64,000 bases of DNA from Tillandsia leiboldiana (GCA_029204045.2 CM055072.1:9674854-9738853), one strand, 5' to 3'; counted from the first letter of the stretch, positions 24,011-36,456 are shown. Numbers and translations: made by a program. The notes: a model not told the origin generated them from the letters alone.

Positions 24011-26862
24011 GGCAGCCCGAGCCCTCTTTTCTGCTCTTTTTCTCTCAATCCAAGCTTGATCTCCCTGAGCTCCCTTCTTGGAAGATTTTCATCTTCAAGT
24101 CCTTGATCTTTCTGCAGAGTTTTGGGATTTTTGGGTGCACGCATCCCGAGGTTCTGGATTTTTCGGCGCAGTGCGACGTTGCATTTCAGGTGTTCCTCTT
24201 CGTCTCTATTCGGTGTAATTTCTCCCCTGAGCTACCCCGATCATCTTTTTCAGTGATTTTTGCGCCGACAGACTCCTAAGAGGTAGGGCTTCATCTTTCA
24301 AATTGATCGTGCTTTCCTGTTTCGAGTTTTTTGCACAAATCCCGAGGCAACACTGTGACCTATTTTCTGTGTAGATTTTTGAGACAGCATCGAGGTGTTT
24401 TGGCCATATCTTTTCGCACGAGCGTCAGACGGAAACGAGCTTATACAACTTTTTCATCTTCAGATCGCAAGGAACGTGCTTGTATTTTTCTTGGATTTTT
24501 CCGAGATTTCATCAAAGGTGAAAATCACTGTTTCTCTGTGTACAGTGCTACAGTCTTTTTGTGCTGAAATCTTTTGAGTGTACCACCTTGTTGAATTTAT
24601 ATCTTGACTTACCGAACTCAGATTTGGGCGTGCAAGAAGCCGTTTCGAAGGTATCGACGCGAGGATCGCTGTGATATTTTTCTGGGAATTTTCTGGGCAT
24701 TTTCAGCAGGTGAAAATTAAGCATCTTTGGGACTGAAATTGTATGTGGTTGTAAGAGCAGTTTTGGGAACTTATGTGTAATTGTGGACTTTGTATTGTGC
24801 CCAGGAGAGTTGCGGGTGCTATTGGAATCATTGGAGTAGGAGATTTGGATTTACCTGGTATTTTCAGCTGTGGGATTTGGACAGTCAGCACTTCAGGTGG
24901 GTGGTTGCTATATCCCTCTTGTCTGACTTACCCACTAGGAGTATTAGAGTGATCATCTTTAGAGCATTATGATTGATAATTGCTATTCTCATGAGCCTGT
25001 CATGTTGGAAATGTTATTAGAGCATCACTATGTGGGACACATAATTGAATACTTAATTGGGACTTATGCATGCTTGTGTGGAATCATGGATTGCTATGTT
25101 AGCACTTAACCTTGCATGTGGAATTGTTTATTATATTTGGTCAAGATGATTTATCCTGTTAGTGGTATTACATGAGGATAGGTGACATGCACAGGTGGAT
25201 GATTTATGTGAGATTAATTTGGTGGACATAGCATGTTGGAATAGGATTATTGGGATATTTTAATAGTAATAATTAACATGCCATGTTAGCACATAGATTT
25301 TATGAAAGTGGGTTAAATGGGTAAATTGTTGAGACATTATGACATATCTATGTGCGGGTACCACTTTGGTGAATTATCATGGATCAGGGATTATAGACAT
25401 GTGTGGTTGAATAATGATTTTAGCATGTTGATGGTTATATCCATGCGGAGCTAATAATTGATACACATGCGGAACCACTATTTGTCACACTTTCTTTTAT
25501 CGCTCTTGAGGACATATGCATGCTTGTATGGTCATCTAGATAGGCCACTTTTTATTGCTGCACTATCATTTTGGGACTTGACTTAGGATAAACCATGCTT
25601 GTTTCCTTTTCTCCTTCTTATTTAGACCCTTGAGTCTGGTTGCTCGGGTTCGAGCAGGGGTTTGGGATAGTGTAGCGGGGACCTTAGGGTCGGTGACAGG
25701 TCGTGTTTGATTATGGGTTGTGGGGTATAGCGGCTACCGCAGATAGTAGGCGGTTGACCGGATGTCGGATGTGGGACATGATTGTGATTGTGGGTTATTC
25801 CGGCGACCGCGGATATTGGGCGGTTGACCGGAGGTCGGTTGTGAGACCTGGTCGTGGATTTTGGGGTATTGCGGCAATCGCGGATATTGGGTGATTGACC
25901 GGATAGTTACTTTTGCATCAGATCGGGTTTCTTTAGTGGAGGGTTTTGTTCCACTTGAGAGTTGTTGTGATCCAGTCCTGCTTTTGTTACTTATCACACC
26001 GGCGCGGTTATTGCCCGGTGATGCTTTCCTCGTGTGGGTCGCTCCCCTCGAGTTCCCCTCCGGAGGCCGGGGCCAGACAGTTATGGACAGTTTGCTATCA
26101 CATCGGCGCGGCTTATTTGCCCGATGATGAGGGCGGCAGCAGGAATTTTGCTATCACATCGGCGCGGCTTTCTTGCCCGATGATGAGGGCGGTACAGATT
26201 GGGTTCATCTGGGACGGTTGGTTATTGTTGCATACGGTTATTCCAGTCTAGGACTGTATTGTAGAGGCATAGTAGTGGTAGATTTTCCTTCTTCAGCAGT
26301 TTTGTTGCTTACCACTCTTCTTTCCTTTTTGCCTCTGGTAGACCTAGTGGGTGTGTCAGAGTTTGAGGTTTTACCCACTAGGGGAGGCTACTGGTTTACT
26401 AGTAGTTCTCACCCCCATTCTTCTTTCCTCTTTTCTTTTCCCTTGTTTTGCAGTGTTTTCTGCGGGTGCTGCTGGGCTTTCAGCGGCGGGTCGAGGAGAG
26501 AGGACGGTTTAGTAGATAGATCTCGAGGCAGGATGAGCGGGTTAGCTGGACTGTTGATGTACCCATGTTTCCTCAGACGGTTGTACCTTTACTTTTGGGA
26601 CTGGCTTTTGCCAGCGGGTTGTATTTATTTTGGTGAGCTGGGAGAGACTGAAGTATCATTTATACAGATGTATTGTATTTTATTTCCAGCTTCAGTCTGA
26701 GATGTATTAGTTTTTAGTTCAGCTCTGTTTTATTGCTCTTATATTATGATCTCTTATATCTGAGCAGGTTTGGCGCTTCGTGTACGCGGGAAATACCGTG
26801 TGCACGGCGGATCTGTAGACGGGCCCGGGTTTCGGTTTACACCCGGGGCGTGACAGATTAGG

Positions 26863-26874
26863 TGGTATCAGAGC
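26863..26874 (+). other. Primer binding site, internal region 1
   Basis: TGGTATCAGAGC, complementary to the 3' end of initiator tRNA-Met, lies 7 bp after LTR1. The identical site follows LTR2 at 33034-33045. Confidence 0.85.
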
Positions 26875-29129
26875 TTAGGGATAGGTCAGTTGGGACTTAG
26901 GAAACCCTAGGCTTTTCGGCGGACCCTAGGATGTTAGTGCGTGAGAGACGCGACATTTTGCGAAAGTCGGTGATTTATTTGTTTGACTCTTCCTATGAGT
27001 GAAGAGGGATCGACATATCCTATTTTTGTGGGACAGTTATGTTGGCTGCAGACAACATAAAGTTACAAAAACAGAGGGATGTCTTTGACTTTCGCTAGAT
27101 TGGGTCGAGTGTTTGGGGTGTGCTGATTTGCGGTTTTGTCGTGGTGAGCGGTGTCTCCCCGACGTTAGGCCCTGACCCGGGTGCACCTTGGTGCGGCAGT
27201 TGGGTCTGAGCTGGTTGTTTCGGGCCGGATACCCAGATTGGAGTCTGAGAGCTCCGGACCCGAAGGGTAGGAGTGTTGGAGGCAGATCAGCGGAGCGGTG
27301 GCACAGTTGTCGGAGTAGCGAGTAGCCCCCTCCGTGCCGACATTTAGTGTTGGTGCACCGAGGCAGGGTGGACAGTTGACAGCGGGTAAGCTGTGGGATT
27401 GCTTTGATCAAGTGAGCCAGTTTTGGCGGATGAGTCACCCCGATTTGTGGGATTGAGTATGGAGCCTTTGGAGACAGGGTCTTGTTCGGTGGGGGATAGA
27501 GAGTACTTGGAAGCCTTTTGTGTCAAGAGTTAACGCAGTTGCTGAACTGCACGCTCCATGTATAGAGGGACGGGGCGCATAGGATATGAGTGTCTGAGAG
27601 TGGATTGCGCCAGGATACCTTTTAATTCGTTGGGGCCCTCCATTACGGATTTGGGACGCCTCATTGGAGTAGGCGCCGGGTATGGAGCGTGGCATTGTAG
27701 TTCCTTTGGATTGGGATCTGCCACCTGAGGCGAGTTCTGATTGAGACGCTTGGCGCCGGGTGATGGAGGGCAGATCAGTCGGAGGAGGTATTCCCGATTT
27801 CTTTTTCCAGGATAGTAGATTTTTTAGACTGTCGGAGCACATATGTTACAGCGGTCGGTGTGGTGGTAGGTTTGAGTTGTTCCGGACTTTTGGGTTCGTA
27901 TCTTCTTGATACGAGAGAATTCCCTTCTTGGTGGGTAGTGCTTTTGCTTCATTGCTTGGGTTGGGGGGGGCAGGATGGTCACCGCGCGCACGGGAGGCTT
28001 ATTTTCCCGATCGAGCTTAGCATTTGGAGGAGAGTTGTTGGTCCTGCCCGGTGCAGCTTGAGTCATGGATTTTGCCGGTAGACCCGACGGTCTTGGCTCA
28101 GCTGCGGGATGTTGTTGTGGTACTTGTTGGGCTGGCGGGTTCGGTTTTCTTTTGCGGCGGTTGATTATGCCGCGAGGCAGTTTTCTTGGGGAGCCAGGCC
28201 CGGAGGTGTTGGTGTACTTGGGTTGCTTGAGGGTTATCTTCCCCTCTATGGTTTTGATCTCGTGAGCGAGGCGGTTGTTTCGCAGTGGATGAGTAGCCTT
28301 TTTGGCTGGTATGGTTGAGAGGCCTACGGTGGCGCCGGGACTCGGGGATACCCCCTTTGGTTGCGAGTTCCCGGCTGTTCTCCTATCGGAATTGTCTAGC
28401 ATGTCACTAGTTTGAGAGTTGAGGACACAACTCCAGGATTCGATGTTTTGGGAATTTTGTCGGGCCAAGTGTGTCGCCTTCGGGGCGCCGGTGCTAGTCG
28501 AGATGTGGAAGGTTGGTTCACTTCGGCTTTGCGTGGATCCCCGGGAATTAGATGAAGTGACCATCTGGAGCTAGCACCCTTGTCGAGCTTGGAGGATTTA
28601 ATTTACCGGTTGTAAGGGTCCCGGGTCTTCCTGAAGGTTGATTTGCAATATGGTTTTCTCGACTGCCTATGGCTGTGTGTTGATGCCGGAGAGTTGGGGA
28701 ATTGCTTCTACACCCCGACGGTTAAAAGATTAGAGATCGGAGTCTACGTGATCAGTTGTGGGACTTATATTGGATACCTCGGGAGTACAGAGGTATTGGG
28801 ATCAAGCTTTTGTGCCGATGGACTTGTGGTTGGTAGCTCGAGCGGTTTTCCCAGCTATCGGGGCCCTGGGAGGAGCGGATGCCTGTACCGATGTAGGCTA
28901 CTTGGTAGCTCGAGCGGTTAGCCCAGCTGTACTTGGATGAGGTGGTGCGGTTTTCTGGAATGCCCACCTCTACTTTGTTCTAGTTAGAGACCGAGGATGG
29001 TATCGCGTCTCTGGAATGAGGTATTTGACAGCCTTGGGAGCTTGAGTAGTGGATGATTGGATATTTACCCCCCATTTGGTTGAGGTTCCTGCTTAAGGAA
29101 TGACTTTAGTTTCGAGGATGAAACTTTCT

Positions 29130-29144
29130 TTTAGTGGGGGAGGA
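29130..29144 (+). other. Polypurine tract before LTR2
   Basis: TTAGTGGGGGAGGA just before TGTGGTGACCC, preceded by TTTCGAGGATGAAAC. This is the plus-strand priming site typical of plant Ty3/gypsy elements. The second copy is at 46681-46695. Confidence 0.75.
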
Positions 29145-32100
29145 TGTGGTGACCCGGATCTTTGCAGGGCTTCTACAGTGTGACCGGCAGCTTCTGGAGG
29201 CCCAAGTGGCATGTCGGCGGTGTTCGTGCGCCAATTTGGATACAAGTGTTGGACTTTGGGCTTAAATTGATCACGTGGGTGATCGGATGACTCCGTCGGA
29301 TCTTTAGAAGTGGTTTCACGTGAAACGGATATTAAAATTTGGCTCAGCACGAAGTTTGGACAAAGGAACACCTTTCCGGATGCATTCGGCAAATTTTGGG
29401 ATTGGAATTTGGCAAATCGGACACCGGATTTGGACTCAGCGCGCGAAAACGGTCAAAATGGGCTATTTACATGTATTTTTCGGAGCTTGCTACAGTGATT
29501 TTACTGTTCACTGCCGGAACAGTGTTTCCGGCGATCGCCGGCGTCGGCGGCGGCGGCGGGGAGCGGCGGAGGGCGGCGGCGCGGCCTCGGGCAGGCGGCA
29601 CAGCGGCGCGGGCAGGGGCGTGGGGGCGTGGGCAGGTGCGCAGTCCACGCGGTGGGCGTGCACCACGGCGGTGCCACGTGGCGGTTTGTGTTTGGATGGT
29701 TCAGGCGGCGCGGTCCACGGACTTTTTCGGGGTGCATGGTGGATCGAGGGTTGGCCACGTGTCGCCTTGTGGTTGGCTGGCTTGGTGCGCGCGGTCCACG
29801 CAACGCGCGGGGCAGGTATCGGGGCAGGTAGCCGTACGCGGGCAGGTGGGCCGGTCGTGGGCAGCGCCACGTGGCGCCCGCTGATTCGCGGGCGCCACCA
29901 ACCGCGTTGACTACGGGCGGGGGGCACGTGGCGCTATCCGCGGGCACTTGCATGGCTGTCCCGTGTTCGGCGGACACGTGGCGGGCCCTGAGGCGGGTCG
30001 GACGGAGGTGTGATCCCGTGCGACGGGATGGGCCAGGCTGGGCCGCACTGTGCGCGCCAGAAAGTTGGCGGGCCGGGCCGCACTGTGCGCGCCCGAATTC
30101 GGGCGGACCGGACCGGGCGCCCGAAAGTTGGGACAAGATGGGAATTTTCCCAATTGTTTTCTTCAGCCTATAAATAGGCATCCCGAGCCCTCTTTTCTGC
30201 TCTTTTTCTCTCAGCGCAAGCTTGATCTCCCTGAGCTCCCCTCTTGGAAGATTTTCATCTTGAAGTCCTTGATCTTTATGCAGAGTTTTGGGATTTTTGG
30301 GAGCACGCATCCCGAGGTTCTGGATTTTTCGGCGCAGTGCGACGTTGCATTTCAGGTGTTCCTCTTCGTCTCTATCCGGTGTAATTTCTCCCCTGAGCTA
30401 CTCCGATCATCTTTTTCAGTGATTTTTGCGCCGGCAGACTCCTAAGAGGTAGGGCTTCATCTTTCAAATTGATCGTGCTTTCCCGTTTCCAGTTTTTGGC
30501 ACGAATCCCGAGGCAACACTGTGACCTATTTTCTGTGTGGATTTTTGAGACAGCATCGAGGTGTTTTGGCCATATCTTTTCGCACGAGCGTCAGACGGAA
30601 ACGAGCTTGTACAACTTTTTCATCTTCAGATCGCAAGGAACGCGCTCGTATTTTTCTTGGATTTTTCCGAGATTTCATTAGAGGTGAAAATCACTGTTTC
30701 TCTGTGTACAGTGAGTGCTACAGTCTTTTTGTGCTGAAATCTTTTGAGTGTACCACCTTGTTGAATTTATATCTTGACTTACCGAACTCAAATTTGGGCG
30801 TGCAAGAAGCCGTTTCGAAGGTATCGACGCGAGGATCGCTGTGATATTTTTCTGGGAATTTTCTGGGCATTTTAAGCAGGTGAAAATTAAGCATCTTTGG
30901 GACTGAAATTGTATGTGGTTGTAAGAGCAGTTTTGGGAACTTATGTGTAATTGTGGACTTTGTATTGTGCCCAGGAGAGTTGCGGGTGCTACTGGAATCA
31001 TTGGAGTAGGAGATTTGGATTTACCTGGTATTTTCAGCTGTGGGATTTGGACAGTCAGCACTTCAGGTGGGTGGTTGCTATATCCCTCTTGTCTGACTTA
31101 CCCACTAGGAGTATTAGAGTGATCATCTTTGGAGCATTATGATTGATAATTGCTATTCTCATGAGCCTGTCATGTTGGAAATGTTATTAGAGCATCACTA
31201 TGTGGGACACATAATTGAATACTTAATTGGGACTTATGCATGCTTGTGTGGAATCATGGATTGCTATGTTAGCACTTAACCTTGCATGTGGAATTGTTTA
31301 TTATATTTGGTCAAGATGATTTATCCTGTTAGTGGTATTACATGAGGATAGGTGACATGCACAGGTGGATGATTTATGTGAGATTAATTTGGTGGACATA
31401 GCATGTTGGAATAGGATTATTGGGATATTTTAATAGTAATAATTAACATGTCATGTTAGCACATAGATTTTATGAAAGTGGGTTAAATGGGTAAATTGTT
31501 GAGACATTATGACATATCTATGTGCGGGTACCACTTTGGTGAATTATCATGGATCAGGGATTATAGACATGTGTGGTTGAATAATGATTTTAGCATGTTG
31601 ATGGTTATATCCATGCGGAGCTAATAATTGATACACATACGGAACCACTATTTGTCACACTTTCTTTTATCGCTCTTGAGGACATATGCATGCTTGTATG
31701 GTCATCTAGATAGGCCACTTTTTATTGCTGCACTATCATTTTGGGACTTGACTTAGGAGAAACCACGCTTGTTTCCTTTCCTCCTTCTTATTTAGACCTT
31801 TGAGTCTGGTTGCTCGGGTTCGAGCAGGGTTTGGGATAGTGTAGCGGGGACCTTAGGGTCGGTGACAGGTCGTGTTTGATTATGGGTTGTGGGGTATAGT
31901 GGCTACCGCGGATAGTAGGCGGTTGACCGGATGTCGGATGTGGGACATGATTGTGATTGTGGGTTATTCCGGCGACCGCGGATATTGGGCGGTTGACCGG
32001 AGGTCGGTTGTGAGACCTGGTCGTGGATTTTGGGGTATTGCGACAATCGCGGATATTGGGTGATTGACCGGATAGTTACTTTTGCATCAGATCGGGTTTC

Positions 32101-33026
32101 TTTAGTGGAGGGTTTTGTTCCACTTGAGAGTTGTTGTGATCCAGTCCTGCTTTTGTTACTTATTACACCGGCGCGGTTATTGCCCGGTGATGCTTTCCTC
32201 GTGTGGGTCGCTCCCCTCGAGTTCCCCTCCGGAGGCCGGGGCCAGACAGTTATGGACAGTTTTGCTATCACATCGGCGCGGCTTATTTGCCCGATGATGA
32301 GGGCGGCAGCAGGAATTTTGCTATCACATCGGCGCGGCTTTCTTGCCCGATGATGAGGGCGGTACAGATTGGGTTCATCAGGGACGGTTGGTTATTGTTG
32401 CATACGGTTATTCCAGTCTAGGACTGTATTGTAGAGGCATAGTAGTGGTAGATTTTCCTTCTTCAGCAGTTTTGTTGCTTACCACTCTTCTTTCCTTTTT
32501 GCCTCTGGTAGACCTAGTGGGTGTGTCAGAGTTTGAGGTTTTACCCACTAGGGGAGGCTACTGGTTTACTAGTAGTTCTCACCCCCATTCTTCTTTCCTC
32601 TTTTTCTTTTCCCTTGTTTTGCAGTGTTTTCTGCGGGTGCTGCTGGGCTTTCAGCGGCGGGTCGAGGAGAGAGGACGGTTTAGTAGATAGATCTCGAGGC
32701 AGGATGAGCGGGTTAGCTGGACTGTTGATGTACCCATGTTTCCTCAGACGGTTGTACCTTTACTTTTGGGACTGGCTTTTGCCAGCGGGTTGTATTTATT
32801 TTGGTGAGCTGGGAGAGACTGAAGTATCATTTATACAGATGTATTGTATTTTATTTCCACCTTCAGTCTGAGATGTATTAGTTTTTAGTTCAGCTCTGTT
32901 TTATTGCTCTTATATTATGATCTCTTATATCTGAGCAGGTTTGGCGCTTCGTGTACGCGGGAAATACCGTGTGCACGGCGGATCTGTAGACGGGCCCGGG
33001 TTCCGGTTTACACCCGGGGCGTGACA
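29145..33026 (+). repeat. LTR2 (middle LTR, 3882 bp)
   Basis: Has a polypurine tract on its left and a primer site on its right, so it serves as 3' LTR of one unit and 5' LTR of the next, with no target duplication of its own. It shares with LTR3 a CGG-rich insertion near 29540, a GTGA insertion near 30713 and several single-base states, so it looks closer to LTR3 than to LTR1 over its full length. Confidence 0.9.
30169..30176 (+). promoter_or_regulatory. TATA box of LTR2
   Basis: TATAAATA in the same context as in LTR1, downstream of G-box-containing U3 sequence at 29640-30000. Confidence 0.7.
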
Positions 33027-33321
33027 GATTAGGTGGTATCAGAGCTTAGGGATAGGTCAGTTGGGACTTAGGAAACCCTAGGCTTTTCGGCGGACCCTAG
33101 GATGTTAGTGCGTGAGAGACGCGACATTTTGCGAAAGTCGGTGATTTATTTGTTTGACTCTTCCTATGAGTGAAGAGGGATCGACATATCCTATTTTTGT
33201 GGGACAGTTATGTTGGCTGCAGACAACATAAAGTTACAAAAACAGAGGGTTGTCTTTGACTTTCGCTAGATTGGGTCGAGTGTTTGGGTGTGCTGATTTG
33301 CGGTTTTGTCGTGGTGAGCGG
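33027..33321 (+). pseudogene. Internal region 2, left part (primer site and leader)
   Basis: Primer binding site TGGTATCAGAGC at 33034-33045, then the untranslated leader. It ends at AGCGG (33317-33321), where the autonomous element inserted. The sequence continues at 44703 without loss. Differences from internal region 1 are few (for example GGGTTGTC against GGGATGTC). Confidence 0.85.
33317..33321. other. Left target-site duplication AGCGG of the autonomous element
   Basis: AGCGG precedes the element here and is repeated at 44698-44702. The uninterrupted site is visible at 27147-27151 in internal region 1, which confirms the insertion point to the base. Confidence 0.95.
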
Positions 33322-33960
33322 TGTCACGCCCCGGGTGTAAACCAGAACCCGGGCTCGTCCACAGACCCGCCGTGCACACGGTATTTCCCGTGTACACGAA
33401 GCGCTGGTAACCTGCTCAGATATAAAGAAATAATGCTAGAGCATAAAACAGAGCTAAACTGAAACTAGTACATCTCAGACAAATGCTGGAAATAAAAGTA
33501 CAATAAACTCTCAAGAATATACATATGTCTCTCCCAGCTCACGAAGTGAAATACAACCAGCTGGCCGCAGCCAGACCCAAAATAAAAGAAAATACAACCG
33601 TCTGAGTGTACAGGGGATACAACAAAACTACAAAACTCGAGCTCGGGGTAGCAGCTATCTAGTCGGCGATCCTCTTACCTCGATCCTGGGAGGAAGGCCC
33701 CGCAACTCCGGCAGATGACTCTGCAAAACAAGGGGACAAGAAAAGGGAAAAACAGTGGGGGGTCAGTACTACTATAAAGACAGTAGCCTCCCCTAGTGGG
33801 TAAACCTCAACACAAAACTCCTACCTGCCCACTAGGTCTACCAGAGGCTAAGAGAATAAATGCGGTAACTATGAGTATGACTCCTGATAAAAGCTACCAC
33901 TAATATGCCTCTACCTGCCCAGCTAAAGATAGCTAAATGTACGCATCAGAATATCGAAGC

Positions 33961-34200
33961 CTGCCACATCGGGTATGCCAGCCTACGCATAACACCGGTG
34001 TGGGATAGGAGTCTCAATGTCTGCCAAATCGAGCATGCCAGCCTACGCATAACACCGATATGGGACAGGAGTCTCAAGGTCTGCTAAATCGGGTATGCCA
34101 GCCTACGCATAGCACCGATATGGGGTAGGGTTCTCAATGTCTGCCAAATCGGGTATGCCAGCCTACGCATAACACCGATAGGGGACAGGAGTCCCAGGGT
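33961..34200. repeat. 60-bp tandem repeat, four units, in the 3' LTR
   Basis: Units start at 33961, 34021, 34081 and 34141. Each contains ATCGGG or ATCGAG near the start and CACCGAT or CACCGGT about 30 bp later, so a unit could fold into a small ATCGG/CCGAT stem. The same array is at 42222-42461 in the other LTR. Confidence 0.9.
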
Positions 34201-35594
34201 CTCAAGTCTGCAAATCGCGCACTCCGCTCTATAAGGAAAAGTACCGTCTCCCAAAGGAAGCCCAAAACCCTCTCCCCGAAACCCAAGTATCTGACTACAC
34301 TAACCCAGCCCCTGCTCTAACCCGAGCATAATATCCCCTATGTCTAAGTGACTGAAGAAAGAATGCAACATGGTTTCTCCTAAGTCAATTCCAGCATGAT
34401 AGTGTAGCAGAAAAAGGTGGCCTATCTAGGTGACCATTCAAGCATGCAAAAGTCATTATCTTGATGAACCATTTTAAGTACTCTAACCACATACCTCAGC
34501 CTTTCATTTAATCAATCAACAAGATAGGGATTTAGCATAAATTCCAAGTAATTCTACTACATGTTTAAAGCATGGACTCACTATTAATTAACTTGTAGTT
34601 TTCTAACAATGCGATTATCAACGAAGAAATCAGGATTTCATACAAGCATGCTAGGTCCATCTCACAGATTTACTAACAGCATAATCAAGAGCATTCTAAT
34701 AGGCCTAGTGATAAATCCCAAATAAGAGGTTTACAACATCACCCACCTCAAGCGCTAATCCCAATTCCCAAAAGCGGAACCCAAGCTCAGTGCAAAACTC
34801 CCCACCAATCTGTACAAAATACCCCAAAGGAAAACACATAAGCTATACATTCACAATTCCCAGAATCTGTCCCTTAATACCACAGTCCAGAATTCACCAA
34901 TTTTTACCTGCGAAAAATGCCCAGAAAAATCCAAGGAAAATACTGTCGCGATCCTCGCGACGAGCCCGTCGAAACGAGTACCTGCACGCCCAATTCGGAG
35001 TTTCCTACGCTGAGATAAAAATCCGACAAGGGAAACATCCCAATCCAAACTGTACCAAATTTCTGTAACAAAGAACCACAGAAAAAGGAGATTCTCACCC
35101 TCGGCCAAAAACCAGAAAAATCTGAAAAAAATCCAGGAGACTCCTTGCGAAGTGTAGATGAAAATTGCCTCTTGAATCGCCTCGATCCGACGTCCGAGCG
35201 AAAAGATACGGCAAGAACACTGCGGTGCTATCCAAAAGTCCGCGACGAAAAATGGGTCAAATGGGTGCTCCGAAAACTCCAAGATCAGCACGGAAATCGA
35301 GGAACCTCAAAACACAGGAGTTGAAGTCCTACCTGTCGTGAGTCCAACGGCGCAAGAATCGGCAAAATCCGATGTCGGGGTGAGTCGGAGGAGTCCAAAC
35401 ACTGAGAAGGGGCGAAGAAGATCGCCGGGGAAGCAAGCGTCGCGCCGCGCCGTAAAATGGTGAACCTCGGGAAACGTGCCACCAAAAATCTCCAAAGTCC
35501 TCCAAAGGGTAGTGCACTGTGAGGGGGAAAATCGCTCTGAAGAACCCTCTCAGGAACAGGCCAGAAAAAGCTGAAAAGGAAACACAAAGGGCCC

Positions 35595-35601
35595 TTTTAT
35601 A
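35595..35601 (-). promoter_or_regulatory. TATA box of the autonomous 3' LTR
   Basis: TATAAAA on the minus strand, followed downstream by GGGCCC. The matching site in the 5' LTR, which would drive the element, is at 43856-43862. Confidence 0.65.
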
Positions 35602-36442
35602 GCCCAGCCCAAAGGCTGATGGGCCGGGTTTTCGGGCGCAGTTTTCGGGCGCACTGCGCCCGGAAACTCGGTTGCACAACTCCCGTCCGACGCGCCCGGA
35701 AATTCCTGGTGCTGCCACGTCACCCCGAACAGGGGACAGCAAAACCCCGCGACCCACAATGCGCCACGTGTCCCCTCGCGGTCAGCGGGGGTAGGTACGG
35801 CCGCCCAACCGCGAGGCGACACGTGTCGCACTCGAGTGCGGCCGACCGCCCGCCTGGCGCCACAGTGCGCGCGCAGTCCCGAGGCGCCCCCCCCCCCCCC
35901 CCGCGCACCGTGGACCGCGCCCCCGTGAGCCGACGAATCCGAAGCCGCCACGTGTCATGCGCCCGGTCCACCGCAACCCCGCAAAATCGGTGAGCCATGC
36001 CGCGTGCGCCGGCCTATCCGGGCACGCCACGCGTCCCCCGCCCGCGGTCCATGCACCGCCGCGCCACCCGGTGGACCGAGCTGCGTGAGCCGGCCAATAA
36101 CAGGCCGCCACGTGGCTCAGGCCGGTCCACGAGGCTCCCCCATGCACCGAATAACCCCTAAAACTTCCGGAAGCCCGCATTTGGTCATCTGGACTCCAAA
36201 TTTAACAAGCAAATAGCCGTTTTCAAGCGTTTTTCCGCGCTGAATCCAAATCCAACCTCAGATTGGCCCAAAACCTTTTCTAAAATTTGGCAAATGCCGC
36301 CGAAGGCCAAACCAGCTATCCAAGTCTCACAAAGTCCATCTGTGGCACCCCTTTGATGCACCATGGGCCAGACACACCAACACTAGGTGTTCTACACAAT
36401 GGATTCATCGGAAAGTTGCATGGGAAAAACCAGAACACTACA

Positions 36443-36456
36443 TCCTCCCCCACAAG
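36443..36456 (-). other. Polypurine tract of the autonomous element
   Basis: On the minus strand CTTGTGGGGGAGGA lies directly before TGTAGTG of the 3' LTR, with TTTCGAGGACGAAAC upstream. It nearly matches the polypurine region of the non-autonomous partner (TTAGTGGGGGAGGA). Confidence 0.8.

Larger units (their letters stand above)
23016..26855 (+). repeat. LTR1 of the three-LTR element (3840 bp)
   Basis: Contains a U3 with five CACGTG cores between 23509 and 23814, a TATA box at 24003, degenerate tandem repeats of about 80 bp at 25700-25910, and 58-bp repeats with ATCGGCGCGG...CCGATGATG at about 26095-26190. It lacks about 40 bp found in LTR2 and LTR3, mostly a CGG-rich stretch after 23405. 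Many single-base differences set it apart from the other two. Open frames up to 216 codons on both strands are not convincing. Confidence 0.9.
26856..29144 (+). pseudogene. Internal region 1: collapsed gag-protease-integrase remnant
   Basis: The order follows the autonomous polyprotein at 36490-41289, but frames are broken throughout. Leader 26856-27151 is close to that of the autonomous element. Gag-like traces lie at about 27290-27700 (for example a GAG..ACGCAGTTGCT.AACTGC block). A protease-like segment lies at 27850-28400, where the catalytic DTGAS has become DTREF (Asp codon at 27908) and a DYAARQ trace at 28163 matches DCAART. Reverse transcriptase and RNase H are missing. Integrase traces at 28750-29020 include SGVQRYWDQAFVPMD (matching [15 protein letters not shown]) and [14 protein letters not shown] after an in-frame stop. 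It encodes no usable protein and would depend on a helper for mobility. Confidence 0.75.
33322..36442 (-). repeat. 3' LTR of the autonomous element (3121 bp)
   Basis: Begins TGTCACGCCCCGGG and ends AACACTACA on the plus strand. Contains four exact-length 60-bp repeats at 33961-34200, a TATA box (minus strand) at 35595-35601, a C16 run near 35887-35902 and several CCACGTG-type motifs at 35760-36120. Confidence 0.95.

Noticed and set aside
27824..28564. 246-codon minus-strand frame
   Set aside because: It is antisense to the protease-like remnant, is broken in the second internal copy and shows no motif.
29501..30310. 269-codon minus-strand frame (and similar ones at 23494-24144 and 47052-47861)
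   Set aside because: They lie in the GC-rich U3 of the three-LTR element, overlap open frames on the other strand, and have Pro/Arg/Ala-rich composition with no domain.
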